Part shown: piece after piece, positions 1 through 6,638 of the stretch | Layout: each line of letters begins with the position of its first letter | Numbering within the stretch: the stretch's first letter is position 1 | Origin: K189A clade bacterium | GTDB lineage: Bacteria > Pseudomonadota > Gammaproteobacteria > Pseudomonadales > Azotimanducaceae | DNA: 64,000 bases | Reading direction: 5' to 3' | NCBI GenBank assembly: GCA_902528515.1 | Contig: CABZTD010000005.1 | Location: 1-64,000 of the forward strand | Notes under the pieces: model-generated | Told to the model about the DNA's origin: nothing | Seen by the model: only the letters and a program-made list of their open reading frames with translations | Database searches by the model: none | Position numbers and translations under genes: made by a program

Positions 1-2
1 CA

Positions 3-887
3 GTAGCACCGGCCATAGCTCCTGAAATGATAAGTGACGTTTCCAAAATGACTGGCTCTGACGACTGGCCTGCTGGTGAGTTGTCCGGCTTGACTCTATT
101 GGACAAATTTCTTGACAGCTCTGTTGAGAACTACGCAACGCACCGAGATCTGCCCAGCCTATCTGGCACCAGCAAACTTTCGCCGCATCTGGCGGCAGGG
201 ACCGTGTCTGCCAATCACTGCTTGCGCGAGGCCTACAAGCGCAACCAGGAGCGACTCGTTGGCGGCAATAAGAGCATCGATACCTGGATCAGCGAGCTTA
301 TCTGGCGGGAGTTCTATAACCACATCATGGCCGAAAACCCACGTCTGGCCATGGGGCGCGCATTTAAAACCGAGACCGATGCATTGCCTTGGAACTGTAA
401 TACCGAGCAGCTTGAACTTTGGCAACGCGGCGAGACGGGCTTTCCTTTTGTCGATGCGGGTATGCGTCAACTTAACAGTACTGGCTGGATGCATAATCGT
501 CTGCGCATGGTTACCGCGCAATTTTTGGCCAAGCACCTTTTTATAGACTGGCGACTAGGCGAATCCTATTTTTTAAGCCAACTGGTTGACGGCGATTTCG
601 CAGCAAACAATGGTGGATGGCAGTGGAGTGCGTCAACAGGCACCGATGCTGTGCCATACTTTCGTATCTTTAATCCTATTCGTCAGGCCGAGCGATTTGA
701 CCCGAACGGTGCCTTTGTGCGCAGCATGATTCCTGAGCTAGCTGGTGCCAGCGCAAAACAAACTCTAGAACCTTGGAAGTTTGGCGGCGTGGGAAGCTAC
801 CCAAAACCAATGATCGACTTGAGCGCGGCGCGAGACAAAACACTCCAGGCGTGGAAGAACTCCAAAAAACTGCTAGAACGTCGTTAA
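3..887 (+). CDS. phr: Deoxyribodipyrimidine photolyase/cryptochrome family, C-terminal part (5' end outside window)
   Basis: Frame is open to the window edge upstream of the listed ATG at 27. FAD-binding photolyase motifs: WISELIWREFYNHI, FPFVDAGMRQLNSTGWMHNRLRM, DGDFAANNGGWQWSASTGTDAVPYFRIFNP. Confidence 0.95.
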   Translation, partial: VAPAIAPEMISDVSKMTGSDDWPAGELSGLTLLDKFLDSSVENYATHRDLPSLSGTSKLSPHLAAGTVSANHCLREAYKRNQERLVGGNKSIDTWISELIWREFYNHIMAENPRLAMGRAFKTETDALPWNCNTEQLELWQRGETGFPFVDAGMRQLNSTGWMHNRLRMVTAQFLAKHLFIDWRLGESYFLSQLVDGDFAANNGGWQWSASTGTDAVPYFRIFNPIRQAERFDPNGAFVRSMIPELAGASAKQTLEPWKFGGVGSYPKPMIDLSAARDKTLQAWKNSKKLLERR

Positions 888-2215
888 CCCTCGAAAAACT
901 CGATGGTGACCTCGGTCCCCTTGCCAACATTGCTCTGCACATGAATTAACCAATCAAACTGATGGACCAATCGTCGCACAATGGACAGTCCCAATCCGTG
1001 GCCCATGCTGCTGGCCCGGCTGCGCTCACCTCGATAAAACGGCTCAAAAGCATGCTGTAATTCCTCCGGACTCATGCCGATGCCGGTATCGATTACGCTG
1101 ATTGTGTTCTTGCGAATCCGCACAATAACCGAACCTTGCTGCGTATAGTTGATCGCGTTGCGCAGCAAATTCGTCAGGATGATCTGAATCACTCGAGACG
1201 GCGCTTTGACCCATAACTGCGCCTGTTCATCTATCAACAGATCCAAACCGCGCTCTTCCGCCATGGGCACTAGCTGCTCAACATAGCCAGGTATCAATTC
1301 GTTCAGACAGCGAATTTCATGAATGCGCTCGACTTCCTCGCCCCGTGCCAGCAGCAACAAGGTTTCTATCAGGCCTTCCATGTCGTCCACTGTGCGCCGC
1401 ATGCGCTTAAATGCTTTGACATCATCTTCCGAGCGATCATCTTTACGCTGCAGTAAATCCAAGGAGCCCTTAAATACCGCTATTGGCGTTCGCAGCTCAT
1501 GAGAAGCATCACGAGTAAAGATCCTTTCACGCTCAATGAAGGTATCAAGTCGCTCAGCAAAACTATCAATGGCGTCGATCATCACATCAACTTCTAGGTT
1601 CGCTAGGGCGCGTAGATCGCCGAGATCTACTGCGGGCTGGTTATAGCTACCAAACCGAAACTCCTCTAGGTAGTCTGCCAACTTCACGATTGGTGATATA
1701 GCTCTATGTGACAGTCGATAGGTCAGGAACGAAAAACCGTAAACTAATAACAGTGCCAGAGAGAGCGGCAGAATACCGAAATAGAAAGCAAGTTGAGAGA
1801 CGTCCTCACTGAAGAACACTAGATACAGCCTGGGGCCAAGGTCCTCGCTTTGCTGACTCACGAACAGTGTGGGAGATTCATCGTTCATGGACACGCGCCC
1901 TAAGAAACCAGCCGGGTGCTCCAGTAGTTGCTCTGGCACACTGTTGTTGGGTCGCGAGGTTGATTCAGGATTACCATCGGGATTAACCAGATACCCGCGC
2001 ATGTTAGCAGTATTAGGGAGTGGATGGTTCGGGTCCTCCTCGTATAAAGACCAGTAGTGGGAGGCCTCATTCTGCAGTGCTTCAGTTATGAGGAAATCTT
2101 CAACAATTGTATTGGTGATATAGATGCCCGCGGCTACGGTCGCACTAAGCAGTACAACCTGTAGCGCTACCACACGCCCGAGCTTGGTCATCAGCCTGGT
2201 TCGACGAATCTTCAC
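884..2215 (-). CDS. Sensor histidine kinase (two TM segments, HisKA, HATPase)
   Basis: H-box FTRDASHELRTPIAVFKGSL; N-box LTNLLRNAINYT; G-boxes DTGIGMSPEEL and GHGLGLSIVRRL; N-terminal TM + extracytoplasmic region + second TM. Confidence 0.92.
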   Translation of the reverse strand: MKIRRTRLMTKLGRVVALQVVLLSATVAAGIYITNTIVEDFLITEALQNEASHYWSLYEEDPNHPLPNTANMRGYLVNPDGNPESTSRPNNSVPEQLLEHPAGFLGRVSMNDESPTLFVSQQSEDLGPRLYLVFFSEDVSQLAFYFGILPLSLALLLVYGFSFLTYRLSHRAISPIVKLADYLEEFRFGSYNQPAVDLGDLRALANLEVDVMIDAIDSFAERLDTFIERERIFTRDASHELRTPIAVFKGSLDLLQRKDDRSEDDVKAFKRMRRTVDDMEGLIETLLLLARGEEVERIHEIRCLNELIPGYVEQLVPMAEERGLDLLIDEQAQLWVKAPSRVIQIILTNLLRNAINYTQQGSVIVRIRKNTISVIDTGIGMSPEELQHAFEPFYRGERSRASSMGHGLGLSIVRRLVHQFDWLIHVQSNVGKGTEVTIEFFEG

Positions 2216-2318
2216 GCAGCATCCCCAAATGACAGTATTCTTAAAGTGAGAGTCTCCCTTCTCTCAGACCGAACACACCAGTGCATTTATTCGGTCCCTG
2301 TGGATAATGACATAGGAG

Positions 2319-2867
2319 TTACTCTACGGTCAGGCGGGATTTCGCTCTGCTAAAGACGAAGTAGAACAGCAGCATCCACACCAGAGCTAAGACTACTAGG
2401 CCCTGAGTGCTTGGTATCGTGACGGCGCCAAAACGCTCTCCCGTTAAATAGGACAAAGGTGCACCACCACCCACCAATAGCGCACCCAAGACCGGGCGGT
2501 TTACTAAAAATATCAGGCTGTGACGAATGCTCAATCCCACAGCAAGCCAAAGCATGATGATCCAAACGGGAGCAAGGGTGACACCGGGCGAGAGGGTCAG
2601 GGCTGCGCTGCCATAGTCGAGCACGCCAACGTGATTCCAAAACGTATCGAGACAAATACCGATTAAGGCCAGTGCTACGACGAAAGGACTGTCTTCTCGC
2701 AACTCTCCCTGCCAGAAACTCATCGCGAACATGATGGCAACCGCAGGTAAACCATAATCGATACCACCTAAGACACAGCATACCCAAGCCGCTTTTAACA
2801 TCAACGCGTTGGCTATTTTGTAACGCCCTGAAACCGCCAAAAAAGATTGTCCGGTGTCGCTAGCCAC
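2319..2867 (-). CDS. DUF2878-like multi-TM membrane protein
   Basis: ~180 aa hydrophobic protein with several TM helices; overlaps the upstream FAD oxidoreductase stop by 8 nt; family call by recall and gene context. Confidence 0.65.
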   Translation of the reverse strand: MASDTGQSFLAVSGRYKIANALMLKAAWVCCVLGGIDYGLPAVAIMFAMSFWQGELREDSPFVVALALIGICLDTFWNHVGVLDYGSAALTLSPGVTLAPVWIIMLWLAVGLSIRHSLIFLVNRPVLGALLVGGGAPLSYLTGERFGAVTIPSTQGLVVLALVWMLLFYFVFSRAKSRLTVE

Positions 2868-4209
2868 CTTGGCTTTGATCAGCGTTGCCTATATCTGCGG
2901 CGAAGCCAGACCCCCTTTGTTCCGCGCTGGGGCTCAGAGTCGGCAGCTTCGCAAGCAGTTGCTCTGCAGCATCCACACCACTGCGAAACCCGTCTTCATG
3001 GCCACCCATTCCCCAATATGCACCGCAGTAAAATGTGCGGTCCAAACCACTAACCTGCGCTCGTCGCTGTTGGGCTTCATAAGCATCTGCGTCTAACACC
3101 GGATGCCGATATTTGCGCTCTGTCCAAATTCTTTTAGGCGTATCTTGCGGATTTAGCGTAATAAAGAACTGCGGACCTCGAATGCCCTGAACACGGTTCA
3201 TCCAGTATGTCGTCTCCGAACGACCTGTCTCCGAATCGATTCGCGCATTCCAGCTGGACCAATTACGTGGATCTCTCGGCATGTAGGTCGCGTCGCCATG
3301 CAAGACCACTTGGTTATCCATGTACTTGATCGCGCCGAGCACACTGGATTCAGCGAGGGTCGGCTCCACTAAGGCTTCCAACGCCTGATCGCTGTGACAA
3401 GCCATAACTACCGCATCGAACTCCAGCGACTCATGTTCGGTTTCAAGCACGACGCTGCTGTCAGTACGTAGCACGCGCAGAATCTTAGAGTTACAGCGAA
3501 TGTCGCCAGGAAATTGTTCCGCAAATACCTCGAGATACTGTGAAGCTCCGCCGCTAACCACTTGCCACAAGGACTGCGTCGGATGCTGGAATATCTTTTG
3601 GTTCTGCACGATCGAAGCAAGATGCTGCAACGGGGTGTCAAGAGCACTCGATTGGCTCTGGGCCCATAGCGCGGCACATAGCGGTGCCATATGACGCTGA
3701 ACGAAACGCTCACTGTAGTTGTTTTGCCGGAAATACTCACCGGCATTGAGCAGGCCCTGATGCTCTGCTGCCATGGGGGCTTCCAGGTGAAAACGCTGCC
3801 AATCCCACAACAAGCGCCAATGCTTCAAAGAAAAAAGTAATTCACTGGAAGAGAAAAATGTTCGCCAACCGATAGTGCTGTATTCGAGTGCCTCTTGGTC
3901 TGCGCGAACGCTAAACGTCATATCCGTCCGTTGGGTTGGCACACCAATTTGCGCTAGCCACTGACAAAAATTGGCATGTCCTGAAGGGTGAAAGGCGACA
4001 AAGCCTGTATCGATGGTATAAACCTTATCCTCGACCCAAACCGAGTGTGAATCTGTGTGCCCGCCCAAACGACGCTGAGCTTCGAAAAGCGTCACTTCGA
4101 CGGATTCTGCCAAGCGGTGCGCTGCCGCAACACCGGAGATACCGCCTCCAACAACAGCGACCCTGCGCGCCGCTGAGGCACCTTGGGCTGGGATCTTTGC
4201 ATTATTCAT
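2860..4209 (-). CDS. FAD/NAD(P)-binding amine-oxidase-like oxidoreductase (COG2907 type)
   Basis: N-terminal dinucleotide-binding motif VAVVGGGISGVAAAHRLAESVEVTLFEAQRRLGGHTDS; C-terminal FYCGAYWGMGGHEDGFRSGVDAAEQLL. Confidence 0.88.
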   Translation of the reverse strand: MNNAKIPAQGASAARRVAVVGGGISGVAAAHRLAESVEVTLFEAQRRLGGHTDSHSVWVEDKVYTIDTGFVAFHPSGHANFCQWLAQIGVPTQRTDMTFSVRADQEALEYSTIGWRTFFSSSELLFSLKHWRLLWDWQRFHLEAPMAAEHQGLLNAGEYFRQNNYSERFVQRHMAPLCAALWAQSQSSALDTPLQHLASIVQNQKIFQHPTQSLWQVVSGGASQYLEVFAEQFPGDIRCNSKILRVLRTDSSVVLETEHESLEFDAVVMACHSDQALEALVEPTLAESSVLGAIKYMDNQVVLHGDATYMPRDPRNWSSWNARIDSETGRSETTYWMNRVQGIRGPQFFITLNPQDTPKRIWTERKYRHPVLDADAYEAQQRRAQVSGLDRTFYCGAYWGMGGHEDGFRSGVDAAEQLLAKLPTLSPSAEQRGSGFAADIGNADQSQGG

Positions 4210-4462
4210 TAATTTGCTCTATGGATTACCTGCTGATTGAGCAGTCCTAAAGCAAGCAGGCTTCGACCTTGATCGCTGGTGCAGAGGGGTTTGACGTTCC
4301 TGAATCAACCCGTCTTCCTGTCACCTAGTACGCACGCTGGAGAATCAGTCTCTGCTTTGGGACTTCGTGAGAAGCATTTTCGTGGTCTTGCGTGAAGTTG
4401 TCGTGAAGCAGCAAATATAGTGCTTCACCGATTTTTCACGGAGAGATCAATAGCCTGCTGTA

Positions 4463-5050
4463 ATGAAAAATTTGCCCCTAATATTGTTTGTTAGTGCTTT
4501 AGCCTTAGGCTGCGCGAGCAGCACGCCCGAGCAAAATATAGGCGCCTCCTACCCAGATGCTTACCAACGGGCTCTAGTGCAATTTCGGGGAACACCGCAT
4601 GTTCAAAAAACTGACATCAATGACTTCATAAATTTTCTGTCAAATCTTGGCGCTGACGATACAGCTGACCGCGCTCGAGAGCTGTACGCTCAAGATCTCT
4701 ACTTCAGCGATGCACTGATGCTGACAGACAGCAAAGATGCAGTCGTCGCTCACTTTCGTGGATTGGTCGACGGAGGGGCCAGGGTTGAGGTGGACATGCT
4801 AGATGTGCTACTCCAGGAGTCAGACGTCTATCTCGTCTGGAAGATGACCGCGGAATTTCAGCCGATCCGAAAACCCGTCACCAGTACAACGATTGGCGTC
4901 ACTCATGCACGCTTCAATACCGCTGGCAAGGTAGTCCTCCACCAGGACTTTTGGGATACGGGCTTAGGCTTCTATCAAAATGTGCCCGGCCTTGGCACCG
5001 TCATCAAGGCCATCAATCAACGATTTACGGCCGAGGAAACCCAGAGGTGA
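4463..5050 (+). CDS. Lipoprotein-like NTF2/SnoaL-fold protein
   Basis: Signal peptide with lipobox-like ALGCASS; NTF2-like body (RARELYAQDLYFSDALMLTDSKDAVVAHFRGL, VYLVWKMTAEF, QDFWDTGLGFYQNVPGLG). Confidence 0.75.
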   Translation: MKNLPLILFVSALALGCASSTPEQNIGASYPDAYQRALVQFRGTPHVQKTDINDFINFLSNLGADDTADRARELYAQDLYFSDALMLTDSKDAVVAHFRGLVDGGARVEVDMLDVLLQESDVYLVWKMTAEFQPIRKPVTSTTIGVTHARFNTAGKVVLHQDFWDTGLGFYQNVPGLGTVIKAINQRFTAEETQR

Positions 5051-6513
5051 TCTTGATCGCAGTGCTTCCCGCACTGCTGACGTTGCTCGGTGGTATGATC
5101 GCCTGGCGCCTATCCTACCGCTACCAGTGTGCGAGCATCGCCGACATATTTTGGCCACTGCACCACATTGTCAGTATGACGACCATGCTGTTTGTTCTTC
5201 CGAAGAGCATTAACAAGCCAGAGCTTATTACTATTATACTAGTACTGCTTTGGGGCTTTCGATTAGCCACGCATCTGAGCATTCGTCAGGCAGGAGCGCC
5301 AGAGGATGCCCGATATCGGGCCATTCGCTCAAGCATAGGAGCAGACTTTGGCCGCAAAAGCCTATATCTAATATTTGCTCCTCAAGCGCTTATGGCTTGG
5401 TTCATTTCGTTGATGCTAATCCCAGCCCTTACCAAGGCTGAATGGAATGCCTGGGCCTATTCGGGTCTGCTATTAACAGGCGCCGGCTTGATTTGGGAAA
5501 TTACCGCTGACCTGCAACTAAGTGCATTTTTAAAGCAGAGAGCAAGCCCGGCGACCACTGACTTTGGGGTACTCGACCAAGGGCTTTGGTCTTTTAGCCG
5601 ACACCCGAATTACTTTGGTGAATGGGTTTTTTGGCTGGGTCATGCGATCACTGCGATAGCTCTTGATAACCACTTTTTGGTAGTAGCTCTGCTGGCCATG
5701 GGCCTGTTAACGTTTCTACTATTGCGATTCACTGGGGTCTCTAGGTCAGAACCTACGATTATCGCAAATCGGCCCGATTACGCTGCCTATCAATCAAAAG
5801 TGCCAGCTTTTTTTCCGAATCCAAAGAAACTTTGGTCGGCCCTGGCAAGCAACGTGCTCGAAAGTCGAAAGGCAAAGTATCAGATAGGCTGGTGGCTGCT
5901 GCCTTGCACCCTCCCCTTTACGGTTTTGCCCGATATTGCGAACGCCCAGTCAACCCCGGTCCAGAATTGGTTTTTCGACGTCCGCATAGACGAAAAAGAC
6001 GTTGGCTACCATGATTTCAGACTAAGGAAGGATTCAAACGGCTACACGATGGATGCGAGGGTTGAATTTCGCTACAAGGTACTGGGCGTGACCGTTTTCT
6101 ATTACGAACACGCGGTGACCGAGCGTTACGATAACAAGCTATGTCTGCAGAATATATCGAGCCAAACTAAAACCAATGGAAAGCTGCAGTCGCTTAGCGG
6201 CAGTGCCGGGCCTAACGGCTTTGTGCTGGCGACCCAGCCGACAACGACCATAATGATTGACTGCATTTTGACCTTCGCCTATTGGACCCCGAAACTTCTT
6301 GAACAATCACAGATTCTAAATGGGCAGACCGGCGACATCGTGGACATCGACGTCGCGCCAATGCCCTCTACAAAAATCGATGCCACTCAGCGTTATGCGC
6401 TTAAAGGTGACAAGATCGATATGCACCTAGCCTATGATGAATCCGGCAACTGGCTGACACTGGATTCAATTCTAGAAAATGGTCGTTCTTTGACCTATCG
6501 ACTGCGCGATTAG
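5047..6513 (+). CDS. DUF1295 (steroid 5-alpha-reductase-like) membrane protein fused to a C-terminal secreted-type domain (DUF6134-like)
   Basis: GTG start at 5047 overlaps the upstream stop (GTGA); the listed ORF start 4951 lies inside the upstream gene. DUF1295 signature GLWSFSRHPNYFGEWVFWLG; then WWLLPCTLPFTVLPDIANAQ and a ~190 aa beta-rich domain. Confidence 0.8.
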   Translation: MILIAVLPALLTLLGGMIAWRLSYRYQCASIADIFWPLHHIVSMTTMLFVLPKSINKPELITIILVLLWGFRLATHLSIRQAGAPEDARYRAIRSSIGADFGRKSLYLIFAPQALMAWFISLMLIPALTKAEWNAWAYSGLLLTGAGLIWEITADLQLSAFLKQRASPATTDFGVLDQGLWSFSRHPNYFGEWVFWLGHAITAIALDNHFLVVALLAMGLLTFLLLRFTGVSRSEPTIIANRPDYAAYQSKVPAFFPNPKKLWSALASNVLESRKAKYQIGWWLLPCTLPFTVLPDIANAQSTPVQNWFFDVRIDEKDVGYHDFRLRKDSNGYTMDARVEFRYKVLGVTVFYYEHAVTERYDNKLCLQNISSQTKTNGKLQSLSGSAGPNGFVLATQPTTTIMIDCILTFAYWTPKLLEQSQILNGQTGDIVDIDVAPMPSTKIDATQRYALKGDKIDMHLAYDESGNWLTLDSILENGRSLTYRLRD

Positions 6514-6543
6514 CCCGCCTTTTTCAGGCGATCGCACCGTTCG

Positions 6544-6562
6544 ACCCCCTGTCGGGGGTTTT
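6544..6562 (+). terminator. Rho-independent terminator downstream of the DUF1295 gene
   Basis: ACCCCC-TGTC-GGGGGT followed by a short T run. Confidence 0.7.
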
Positions 6563-6638
6563 GAAGGGGCTTCTTTAAATTAACCAAAAGTGTACAATTT
6601 AGTTTGTCTAAACTAGAAACAAGTTTTTGGGGAGAATC

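Noticed and set aside
4951-5046. ORF start at 4951 for the DUF1295 protein
   Set aside because: Lies within the NTF2-like gene; the GTG at 5047 with GTGA overlap gives a proper membrane-protein N-terminus.
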